This document shows, in pieces, positions 25,452 through 34,965 of a DNA stretch of 64,000 bases. The position numbers and the translations under genes were made by a program. The stretch covers positions 255,001 to 319,000 of the forward strand of contig JACEFZ010027762.1 of the NCBI GenBank assembly GCA_014155875.1. Reading direction: 5' to 3'. Below the pieces are notes generated by a model that saw only the letters and a program-made list of their open reading frames with translations, had not been told where the DNA came from and ran no database searches. Each line of letters opens with the position of its first letter. Position 1 is the first letter of the stretch. Source of the stretch: Cepaea nemoralis (Eukaryota > Mollusca > Gastropoda > Stylommatophora > Helicidae).

Positions 25452-25929
25452 ACAGAAAGACAGAAGTCATGGTGATATCAAAGAAACAAATTATGCCTAA
25501 AGTAAATGACGTTATTTCGAGGCAAGTGCAGAAATTCAGATAACTAGGCACATGGATAAAATCAGATGGAAGATTAAGAACAGAATAGGAAAAGTGAAAA
25601 CTGCATTCTATCAAATAAAGAACGTTTTGTGCAATACGTCACTGTCCTTGAAAGTTAGATAGAGAGTTCTTGCGTCTTACATGGAGACAGTTTTAACATA
25701 AGGCTGCTAATCATGGACATTTAGTAAACGGGCGAAAATAATCCACGGAAGCCTTGGAGATGTAGTTTAATCAAAGAGTGCTGAAAATTAATTGGACAGC
25801 CAAAATAAACAATCTGGATATTTGGAGGGAAGCTAAGTCGCGAAGACTACTTATCATCACAAACATCAGAAAAAGGCAATCATGGTTTTTTTGTTTTTTG
25901 TTTGGTTTTTTGCCACGTTATGAAAAGAA
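25452..25929 (+). mobile_element. LINE family B, 5' piece of a split copy
   Basis: Decayed translation: KTEVMVISK, FR-LGTWIKSDGR, VLASYMETVL, then LKINWTAKINNLDIWREAKSR. This is the thumb/C-terminal region of an RTE-like element, also seen on the minus strand at 60,068-62,080. It is broken at 25,929 by insertion of another LINE, and its frame resumes at 27,302. A T-rich expansion (25,886-25,911) lies in the RQSWFFGHVM codons. Confidence 0.8.
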
Positions 25930-27301
25930 TCAGCCACTGTTTATTGCCTTCATTGACCTCACAAAGGCATTCGATTTGGTCAGTCGTGAGGGTCTGTTCA
26001 AAGCACTAAAGAAGATTGGCTGCCCACCAACTCTTCTGTCCATTGTGGAATCGTTCCACACAGGCATGAAGGGTATAATCAAGTTTTGATGGCTAAACTT
26101 CAGAAGAGTTTGAAATCAAGAGTGGAGTTAAGCAAGGTTGTGTACTAGCCCCCACCCTCTTTGGGATATACTTTTCACTTCTACTGAAATATGCCTTTCG
26201 TGATCAGGATGATGGTATATACATTCACTCACGCTCAGATGGTGGCCTCTATAATGCTCAGAGATTGAAGGCCAAGACCAAAATTAGCAGGGTATTAATC
26301 AGAGAGGTGCTTTTTGCGGATGATGCTGCGATTACGACCCACTCTGAGGAAGAATTACAACACCTACTATCTGCATTCTCCAATGCTTGTTCTGAATTTG
26401 GTTTAACAATTAACAAAAAGAAGACACAGATTATGTCACAAGGTGCACATGGTGTACCATCAATCTTTATTGACGACGCGGAACTGGAGATAGTAGATCA
26501 GAGGTAAATAGCAAATTATCCCTCGATCAGGAAATCAACATCAGGATTGGCAAGGCAGCAACAACAATGAACATGTTAGCAAAAAGAGTCTGGGAGAACA
26601 GGAAGCTTACTGCCAAAACAAAAGTCCTCGTCTACCAAGCCTGTGTCCTTAGTACTCTTCTTTATGGCAGTGAAACCTTGACAACTTACTCACGCCAAGA
26701 GAAACGTTTAAACAGCTTTCATATGCGGTGTCTGCGAAGAATACTTGGTATTAAGTGGCAAGACAAAATCACAAATACTGAAGTATTGGAAAGATCAGGT
26801 TGTGTGACGGTGTATTCCATGCTCAGTCTTCGTAGACTTAGATGGATAGGACACGTTAGGAGGATGGATGATGGTAGAATACCAAAGGACATCTTTTTTG
26901 GTGAATTACAGACGGGTAGGAGATCTCAGGGTCGGCCTCTACTACGATACAAAGATGTGTGTAAGCGGGACATGATTGATACAGGCATTGATAATGCACA
27001 TTGGGAGCACGTCGCCGCTGAACGTGTTGCATGGAGGGCAACTATCAGAAATGGAATAAAGACAAAGGAGAAAATGATTGCAGATAAAGCACACACAGAG
27101 CGTGAGAGACGTAAGATGGTGCAAAATGGTGGAAATGACCATGTTTTCACATGCACCTACTGTGGGCAAACATTTGCAGCAAGAATTGGCCTTACCAGCC
27201 ACACTCGCCACCGCCATGGATCGTAGTTATTAAGCCTTTTTAAAGCACAATGTACCAAACTATCGTCTGTCAAGACGGAAAGGTGCCAATGAGAATGAGA
27301 A
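25930..27301 (+). mobile_element. LINE with C2H2 finger, nested inside LINE B
   Basis: 5'-truncated retrotransposon flanked by an exact 11-bp target-site duplication, tatgaaaagaa (25,919-25,929 and 27,302-27,312). It has the same architecture as the element at 7,268 but a different subfamily. The 3' end has a gccaatgagaatgagaa tail. Confidence 0.9.
25942..27226 (+). pseudogene. Broken reverse transcriptase with C2H2 finger
   Basis: The palm begins FIAFIDLTKAFDLVSREGLF. A frameshift and a TAA lie at about 26,088-26,097. Then GVKQGCVLAPTLF, LFADD (FADD at 26,313-26,324) and KKKTQIMSQ are intact. At about 26,500 a deletion removes the FTYLGST segment and shifts frame, after which 219 codons remain open: LLYGSETLTTY, LGIKWQDKITNTEVLERSG, RRLRWIGHVRRMDDGRIPKD and a complete finger CTYCGQTFAARIGLTSHTRH. 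The finger probably binds nucleic acid in the source element. The copy cannot encode a working enzyme. Confidence 0.85.
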
Positions 27302-27494
27302 TATGAAAAGAAAAAAACTGGAACATGTCGTGACAACCGGAAAGATGTACGGAAAGAGATGTAGAGGAACACAGCGTGAGAAGATTCTTGAGTCTTGTGT
27401 CATGGCACGGAAGGCAGTCAACACACGAATCGGAGATCGCAATTTGTGGAGATGCATGATCGCCCACGCCAGCTGGCAAGGCACTGGATGATGA
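27302..27494 (+). mobile_element. LINE family B, 3' piece of the split copy
   Basis: The frame resumes MKRKKLEHVVTTGKMYGKR, REKILESCVM, then IGDRNLWRCMIAHASWQGTG and stop, followed by a GATGATGATG tail. The end agrees with the minus-strand copy at 60.1 kb (QKLEYVVTAEKMRGKR). Confidence 0.85.
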
Positions 27495-28800
27495 TGATGT
27501 ACATACACATTGCAATATGCATATACATATACACATATACACGTACAGATACACACAGACACACATTACATATACAGATACGTACATAAAAAAATGTACA
27601 CCTAAAGATAGAAACATACATAAACACATGTACACAATCAGATACACTCATACATAAATACGTGTACACATACATAAACACGTGTACACAATCAGATACA
27701 TTCATACGTAAACACGTGTACGCATACATAAACATGTACACAATCAGATACACTCATACATAAACACGTGAACACATACATAAACACGTGTACACAATAA
27801 GATACATTCATACGTAAACACGTGTACACATACATTAACACGTGTACACAATCAGATACACTCATACATAAACACATGTACACAATCAGATACACTCATA
27901 TATAAACACGTGTACACATACATAAACATATGTACACAATCAGATACACTCATACGTAAACACATGTGCACAATCAGATACACTCATACATAAACACGTG
28001 TACATATACATAAACACGTGTACACAATCATATATACATAAACGCATGTACACAATCAGATACACTCATACATAAACACGTGTACACATACATAAACACA
28101 CGTACACAATCCGATACACTGATACGTAAACACATGTACACATACATAAACATGTGTACACAATCAGATACACTCATACATAAACACATGTACACAATCA
28201 GATACACTCATACGTAAACACGTGTACACATACATAAACACGCGTACACATACATAAACACGTGTACACATATGTAAACACATGTACACAATCAGATACA
28301 CTCATACATAAACACGTGTACACATACATAAACACATATACACAATTTGATGCACTCATACATAAACACGTGTACACATACATAAACACATATACACAGT
28401 TTGATACACTCATACATAAACGATCAGATACACTCATACATAAACACATGTACACAATCAGATACACTCATACGTAAACACGTGTACACATACATAAACA
28501 CGCGTACACATACATAAACACGTGTACACATATGTAAACACATGTACACAATCAGATACACTCATACATAAACACGTGTACACATACATAAACACATATA
28601 CACAATTTGATGCACTCATACATAAACACGTGTACACATACATAAACACATATACACAGTTTGATACACTCATACATAAACACGTGTACACATACAGACA
28701 CACTCATACATAAACACGTGTACACATACAGACTACACTCATACATAAACACGTGTACACAGATACACTCACACTTACACAAATGTACACATACACACAT
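27495..28800. repeat. CATA/GTAC minisatellite (27- and 54-bp periods)
   Basis: Alternating modules acataaacacgtgtacac and aatcagatacactcatac. A block of about 260 bp (about 28,161-28,420) is duplicated at 28,421-28,680, marked by cacgcgtacac and caatttgatgcact variants. All overlapping frames are shadows. Confidence 0.92.
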
Positions 28801-28829
28801 GCACATACACTGTCTCTCCTTCCCTCCCC

Positions 28830-28830
<1 letters not shown>

Positions 28831-28882
<52 letters not shown>
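28831..28882. repeat. (TC)n microsatellite
   Basis: About 26 TC dinucleotides. Confidence 0.97.
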
Positions 28883-28885
<3 letters not shown>

Positions 28886-29339
28886 GAGGGGAATCAAACC
28901 ATGGCCATACACCACAGATACCTAATTAAAATAACCCCTTTTCCTCAATAGCACATCCCTAGCATTGACTCCATCCCAACCAGTCCAGGCAACAGTTAGG
29001 GGGCAGGTGACTCTGTAGATGAATTTATGTCTTAATATTCAAGACGAGGGCTCCCAAATTGCCGAGGGACCCCAGCTTGCCGTCACTCGTTTCCAATTAA
29101 GTATTGGCCCTGGCGACACGTGGTGTCCCGGACTTGGGGAAGGGAACAGTCTCCCAGACCTGGGCTGAACGGGGCAGACGACAAAATGGAAACTAAAGTG
29201 GAGTTATGTGATGGCAGGATGTCGTAAAAGCATCTAATGTGGCTGTCACTTTTTTTTTTCTGTGGTACGCGTGTGTGCGCGTATGCGTGTCTGTGTGTTT
29301 TGTCTGGAACAGACATTTTTCAATAGGTCCCCACCTCCA
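28883..29339. other. Unique sequence, no gene seen
   Basis: Includes a GT-rich tract at about 29,268-29,300. Nothing recognised. Confidence 0.55.
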
Positions 29340-29438
29340 CCTTGTCAACGTCACAGTCTCATTCTCTCTATACATGTCCCCTCTCTTTCACTCTCCTCTC
29401 TCTATATCACAGTCTCATTCTCTCTAAACATGTCCCCT
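29340..29438. repeat. 57-bp pyrimidine-rich minisatellite, left part
   Basis: About two units of cagtctcattctctctatac then atgtcccctctctttcactc. The array is interrupted at 29,438 by a LINE and resumes at 30,828. Confidence 0.85.
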
Positions 29439-30827
29439 AGGGTAGCGGGGTAGGGGTATCCCCCATCAAAGGAGAAGTAAGGCGCCTCCTTCCCTCCGCT
29501 AGCCTACGGGACACCCTTGGAGTACCCGTTTAGCCCCCCGATCAGGGTTACGTGAAGCCATGAGTGCAGGTGGTGGATGAAGATGAAGAGCAGTCGACAC
29601 ATAGTTGTAGGTTATGGTCTCCACCTTCACGACGGTAGGCAGAGGATCTCTTTTTTTAGGAGACAATGGCTACGGTCACTGACCAGTATGGTCACTGCTG
29701 GGAAGGAAAGCAATGGCAAACTACCTTCTTTATAGATGCCAAGAAAATCATGTTGTGTGGACACAAAAGCTTTCGATAAAGTGAGATATGTCGACATGAT
29801 AAGGATGCTTGAAGATCTACAAATTGATGGAAAAGACCTTAGACTTGTAAAAAAACATATATTGGAAACAACAAGCTGCCATAAGAGTTGATAATGAAGT
29901 AGGCCAATATCAGCCTATTAAGAGAGGTGTGAGACAGGGATGTGTAATGTCTCCAGATCTGTTTTCCCTATACAGTGAAAGTATTTTCAGAAATATTGAA
30001 GATATGGAAGGAATCAACATTGGGGGACGATGCATCAATAACATTAGATATGCAGATGATACAGTCTTGATTGCAGACAATGAACAGGATCTGCAACATT
30101 TAATAGATGCGGTTGTTACACACAGTGAACAACGAGGGTTAGAATTAAATTGTAAAAAGACACAGATTATGGTCGTCACTAGGAAGAACGAAATACCACA
30201 ATGTAATATACAAGTAAATGGGAATATTCTTCAACAAGTGAATAGGTACAATTATCTCGGAACAGTAATAACATCTGATGGGAGATGCCTTGAAGAGATT
30301 AGAACAAGAATCGCCATGGCAAAAGTAGCCTTTAGCAAGATGAAAAACATACTGACCAATAAAAAGATGTCAATTGAAACGAGAAAAAGAGTGTTGAGGT
30401 GCTACATAGAACCTGTACTTTTATATGGATGTGAAGCTTGGACAATGAGCAGTCAAGCTGAAAAACATCTGATGGCTGTGGAAATGTGGTTTCTGAGGAA
30501 AATGCAAAGAATACCATGGACAGACAGAAAAACCAATGAACAAGTCCTTCAAGAAACAAATGAAGATCGTAAACTGATTAGAGACATTAGACGTAGACAG
30601 TCAACATTTTTTGGGCATGTTATGAGAAGAAATGAATTGGAGAACTTGGTGACAACTGGCAAGATCGAGGGGAACAGACCAAGAGGAAGCAAACACCTGG
30701 ATGGCTTGGCCTCGTGGCATGGTCGAGACAGAAACACTGAGTTGATCCACGACTCTGGTGATCGAGTGAGATGGCAAAACATGACCGCCCACGCTTACCG
30801 GCATGGCACATGATGGATGGATGGATA
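29439..30827 (+). mobile_element. LINE family A copy inserted in a minisatellite
   Basis: The insertion is bounded by gtcccct at 29,432-29,438 and 30,828-30,834. It starts with about 325 bases of apparent 5' UTR, including ggaaagcaatggcaaactac, then jumps within a few bases into reverse transcriptase codons. The whole endonuclease and the N-terminal part of the polymerase are missing. It ends in GATGGATGGATAG. This is an internally deleted rather than simply 5'-truncated copy. Short tetranucleotide tails are typical of RTE-clade elements. Confidence 0.85.
29766..30813 (+). pseudogene. Reverse transcriptase C-terminal two-thirds, LINE family A
   Basis: Begins KAFDKVRYVDMIRMLEDLQ. An indel in the poly-A at about 29,850 shifts frame. 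From 29,929 a 294-codon frame is open: RQGCVMSPDLFSLYSE, YADD (30,049-30,060), KKTQIMVV, NYLGTVITSDGRCLEEI, LLYGCEAWTMSSQAEK, RIPWTDRKTNEQVLQETNED and FGHVMRRNELENLVTTGK, ending HAYRHGT. The YADD pair and thumb region are intact. RTE-clade assignment is by resemblance to BovB-type proteins. Confidence 0.85.
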
Positions 30828-31010
30828 GTCCCCTCTCTTTCACTCTCTCTATATTACAGTCTCATTCTCTCTATACATGTCCCCTCTCTTTCACTCTCCT
30901 CTCTCTATATCACAGTCTCATTCTCTCTATACATGTCCCCTCTCTTTCACTCTCCTCTCTCTATATCACAGTCTCATTATCTCTATACATGTCCCCTCTC
31001 TTTCACTCTC
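30828..31010. repeat. 57-bp pyrimidine-rich minisatellite, right part
   Basis: About three more units continuous in phase with 29,340-29,438, confirming that the LINE split a pre-existing array. Confidence 0.88.
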
Positions 31011-32190
31011 CTTCCTTCTCTGAATATACTTCTGACCTATTTTCTCATTCTTTTCATCTGCTTCAGCTTTCTTCCTCTCTGTTAGTCTGTCTTTCCCACT
31101 CCCCTGTCTCAAAATATTTCTCTCTCTTTCACACTCTCTTCTCTCAAAATCTGTATTTCTCTTTCACTCTCCCTACATCTTTCTCTCTCTTTCACCCTTC
31201 ACCTCTCTAATTTCACCCAGAATGACAGGGACCCATTTTTAGAGAGAAGCAGAGTGACAAAGAGGGAAAGATTTGAACAGATTATGTTTAAAAAGAACAT
31301 GCGAGTGAAAGAGGAACAGATTTTAAAAGTGAGAGTAGAGTGAAAGAGAAGGAAAGATTTAGAGAGAGGAGGAAGAGAGAAAAAGAGAGATTTAGAGAGA
31401 GGAAGAGATTGAAAGAGACAGAAAGATTTAGAGAGAGGAGGAGAGTGAAAGAGAGAGAAAGATTTAGAGAGAGGAGGAGAGTGAGAGAGAGAGAAAGATT
31501 TAGAGAGAGGAGGAGAGTGAAAGAGAGAGAAAAATTTAGAGAGAGGAGGGGAGTGAAAGAGAGTGACAGATTTAGAGAGAGAAAGATTTACAGAGAGGAG
31601 GAGATTGAAAGAGAAGGAAAGATTTAGCTAGAGATGGGGATCTTTCCCTATATGACATTCTGCTTCTGTCTCAAAATGTTGCCCGCTTTTCATCCTCTTT
31701 ATCTCTCAAAATCTGCTCTTCCTCCTTCTTTCCTTCTCTATCCAGGTCTAAATCTTTCCCTCTCTTTCCTTCTCCTTTACTCTCTATATATCTCCCTCTC
31801 CTTATCTGTATAAATCTTTTGCTCTATTTTCCTTTCCTTCCCTCTCTAATTCTTTCCCTCTCTTTTGCTGTTGAAATCTTTCCCTTTCTAAATATTTCCC
31901 TCTGCTTCCCTCTAAATTGTTCCTCTTCTCTGATTAATCATTTCTTCTATAAATCTTTCTCTGTCACTCTTCTTCTCTCTTTAAATCTGTTCCTCTCGCT
32001 CTCCTTCTCCCTCTGACACTGCCTTCTCTCCTTGTCTCTGTAGAATTCTATTACTTGCCACCCTCTCTCTCCACCCTCTCTTCTTTCTACTCTCTACCAA
32101 CCCATTCCTCTCTTTCCAGTCACTCTACTCTCTACCTACCCTTTCCTCTCTCTACATTCTCTCATCTCTCCCCACAAACCCACATTTGGT
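31011..32190. repeat. Pyrimidine/purine-asymmetric DNA with a 36-bp minisatellite
   Basis: 31,011-31,215 and 31,630-32,160 are strongly CT-rich on the plus strand (tctctttccc types). 31,318-31,630 is purine-rich, with about 8 imperfect 36-bp units containing agatttagagagaggaggag and tgaaagagagagaa. The purine block between pyrimidine blocks makes a loose inverted arrangement. The 95-codon frame in the purine block is Arg/Glu low complexity and not called. Confidence 0.85.
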
Positions 32191-32216
32191 CTTCTGGCCC
32201 CTAGACAGTCTGTTGG

Positions 32217-32323
32217 AGAACAATTGTCTAGTTTCTGTTTTAGTGAACTGGGCTGAGCAAGGAGTCTGGCTGTTTGAAAAAAAAAAAAAAATCTTTTGCC
32301 TCAAAGAGAACTGAACATAAGAA
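32217..32323 (+). mobile_element. Short unknown element, forward copy
   Basis: About 100 bp running ttgtctagtttctgttttag ... ctgaacataagaa. It interrupts a host sequence whose uninterrupted form is present at 32,793-32,905, and the string agaacaa flanks the insert on both sides. An A-run of 14 lies inside. Confidence 0.6.
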
Positions 32324-32496
32324 CAAGTCAGTCTCCTCACGCTGGGAGCACCTATCCAGTTCCAGTAGTACCGCACAGAGACCCCAACAGATGTGGACGA
32401 CCCACCAACATTTCTCTCTCTCTACACTCTGTTCTCTTCCCATTCTATCTTATCACCTCCAGTCATCCCATCTCTGTCTCTACCCCCATATCTCAG

Positions 32497-32603
32497 TATT
32501 CTTATGTTCAGATCTCTTTGAGGCAAAAGTTTTTTTTTTTTCCAAACAGCCAGACTCCTTGCTCAGCTCAGTTCACTAAAACAGAAACCAAACAATTGTC
32601 TGT
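32497..32603 (-). mobile_element. Short unknown element, reverse copy
   Basis: Reverse complement of 32,217-32,323 with about 90% identity, starting ttcttatgttcag and ending aaaccaaacaattgt. The two copies form a hairpin-capable inverted repeat with arms of about 105 bp and a spacer of about 175 bp. Confidence 0.65.
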
Positions 32604-32792
32604 GTAATGGCCTAGAACTTATGGCACGGCTTCTTAGAACCAGGCTCTGCTATCTTGTATCATTTTGAAATATTTATTTCTCTTCTCAAGCTATGAGAAC
32701 TCCCATTCTCATTACATCTTTGTGGTCATCTCCAGCAGCCAAGGCAAACAGCATCATCACTCAGTGACCATGTGGGACAACAGCCTTATCAT

Positions 32793-32908
32793 CTGGCCCT
32801 GGACAGTCTGTTGGAGAACAAGTCAAGTCTCCTCACGCTGTGAGCATCTAGCCAGTTCCAGTAGTACCAGACGGAGACCCCAACAGATGTGGACAACCCA
32901 CCCACCAG
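32793..32908 (+). repeat. Diverged duplicate of 32,196-32,400 lacking the insert
   Basis: ggacagtctgttggagaaca continues directly into agtctcctcacgctg and gagaccccaacagatgtgga. In the first copy the same two blocks are separated by the short element. It serves as a natural empty site. Confidence 0.7.
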
Positions 32909-33290
32909 GCAAACTCTTATCTGTGATCCTGTTTAGTTCACAACCATTCAAGTCAGTCTCCATGCACGCTTGTCTTGAGGAGGCTCTTCCGAGTAATATT
33001 AATCAACTACAGCTGATAGTTATTTTATAATCTGTTTCCATTTTAATTGTTTTGTTTAACTACGCACCACATCAGTCATGTTTTAGTTATGATATGTGTG
33101 TATGTGCTTTCAGTGCTGCTTATCACCAGTATGTTTGTGCTGTTGTTGGTAGTATGTGTGTTCTGACACTTGGATTATGGGGGTAAGGATACATTCTTCC
33201 TATCTTTTACATACATGTAGTAGTACATCTGTATTCCTCTGTCAAGGGTTTCACATTTACAAGTAGCAGTACAACTTGAAATGTAAAGTC
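32909..33290. other. Unique sequence, no gene seen
   Basis: No motif recognised. Confidence 0.55.
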
Positions 33291-33294
33291 ATCT

Positions 33295-33545
33295 CCCTAT
33301 ATGGCTGAATTTAGAAGAGTGCTCGCTTTTAAACTTCTGATATGCTGATGGCGAGGTAGCGGTTCAACCCCTTCTCCAGTCAATTTGACTTCTTGTCCTT
33401 GACTTGGGGATGTAAATTACAAGTGCCTCAGAAGTCAGAGTGGGTTCACTTGACGGCGAGGGACACTGGTAATAGGGAAAGCTAATCCACACACAAAAAT
33501 CAGTGCATTGTGAACTATGCTTGAGTTCAAATGGGAAAAATAATC
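33295..33545 (+). mobile_element. tRNA-derived SINE, family 1, near full length
   Basis: The head tatgctgatggcgaggtagc ends in an intact B box, ggttcaacccc (33,361-33,371). The body cttgtccttgacttggggat, then acaagtgcctcagaagtcag and gctaatccacac is shared with the minus-strand copies at 58,711 and 59,661. The 3' tail ttgagttcaaatggg is followed by an A-rich end. It would be polymerase III-transcribed and mobilised by a LINE (family knowledge). Confidence 0.7.
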
Positions 33546-33584
33546 TCCCTACTCTTTTACCCTGGGGTCTAAGGATACCTTGAT

Positions 33585-34100
33585 TAATTTTTATCCTGGG
33601 GCTTAATAAACTGTTGATGATCTCTTATCATGTGGTGTAATAAACCATTGATGATATTTTATTGTGGGGTGTAATAAACCATTGATGATCTTTTATTGTG
33701 GGGTGTAATAAACCATTGATGATATTTTATTGTGGGGTGTAATAAACCATTGATGATCTTTTATTGTGGGGTGTAATAAACCATTGATGATATTTTATTG
33801 TGGGGTGTAATAAACCATTGATTATCTTTTATCTCGGTTTAAAAATATCATTGATGATTATCTTTTATTCTGGGGTTTCATAAATCATTGATTATCTTTT
33901 ATATGGGGTTTAATAAATTATTGTCCTTTATCCTAGGGTTTAATAAACCATTGATTATTTTTTATCCTGAAGTGTAAACAACCGGATTATCTGGCATTGT
34001 GGAGTTTAATAAACTGTTAATTATCTTTTATCCTGGGAGTTAATAAACCATTGATTATCTTTTATCTTGGGGTTAAATAAATCATTAATGAGGGTACAGA
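33585..34100. repeat. 34-bp minisatellite (about 15 copies)
   Basis: Units contain taataaaccattgatgatct and tttattgtggggtg. The central six are nearly identical and the outer ones diverged. Confidence 0.93.
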
Positions 34101-34184
34101 CCTACTTTGTGTCCTTTTTTTACTGAAGGTAATTTCACACTACACTGTCAGTGAATACAATATCTCACAGCAGATTAAATCTAA

Positions 34185-34560
34185 GAGGCTCACAGCAATG
34201 GGCAGGTGTATTACCACTCTATTATAGAGATTCACAACAGAGGGCATGTAATTTACCACTCTGTTATAGAGGTTCACAGCAAAGGGCAGGTGTATTATCA
34301 CTCTATTATAGAGGTTCACAGCAAAGGGCAGGTGTATTACCACTCTATTATAGAGGTTCACAGCAGAGGGCATGTGTATTACCACTATATTATAGAGGTT
34401 CACAGCAAAGGACAGGTGTATTACCACTCTATTATAGAGGTTCACAGCAAAGGGCAGGTGTATTACCACTCTATTATAGAGGTTCACAGCAAAGGCAGGT
34501 GTATTACCATTCTATTATAGAGGTTCATAACAAAGGGCAAGTGTATTACCACTGTATTAG
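34185..34560. repeat. 42-bp minisatellite (about 9 copies)
   Basis: Units contain gaggttcacagcaaagggca and ggtgtattaccactctatta. The length, a multiple of three, keeps frames open; these are shadows. Confidence 0.93.
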
Positions 34561-34679
34561 ACAGTGGAAGATAAACTCTATGGACTGCTGAGTGAACTAA
34601 AAAAGACAGTTAAATTCATACAAGAGACAACATTGCAGTTATAGACATTATTTCAAGTGAACGAAAGAAGAAGAACCAC

Positions 34680-34815
34680 AATATTATAGAGGTTCACAGC
34701 AAAGGGCAGGTGTATTACCACTCTATTATAGAGGTTCACAGCAAAGGGCAGGTGTATTACCACTCTATTATAGAGGTTCACAGCAAAGGGCAGGTGTATT
34801 ACCACTCTGTTGTAG
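34680..34815. repeat. 42-bp minisatellite, second block (about 3 copies)
   Basis: Same unit as 34,185-34,560 after 120 bp of unrelated sequence, so the array was split or partly duplicated. Confidence 0.9.
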
Positions 34816-34965
34816 TGGTAGCCCTGTGTTTTTCTCAGCGTGGTTATATCATTGAAATGTTCTTTAACAAGTTCTGTTAGCCCACATATCCTCTCCAACA
34901 GATGGACACATGCAGGACACATGACTGTCCATATGTTCTTTGCCAGGTAGACTCTGCCTGGGAGA

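Noticed and set aside
1..28800. CRISPR array
   Set aside because: The repeats are head-to-tail with no unique spacers, and the DNA is eukaryotic.
27495..28800. Telomere-like array
   Set aside because: The units are 27-54 bp CATA/GTAC modules, not TTAGGG.
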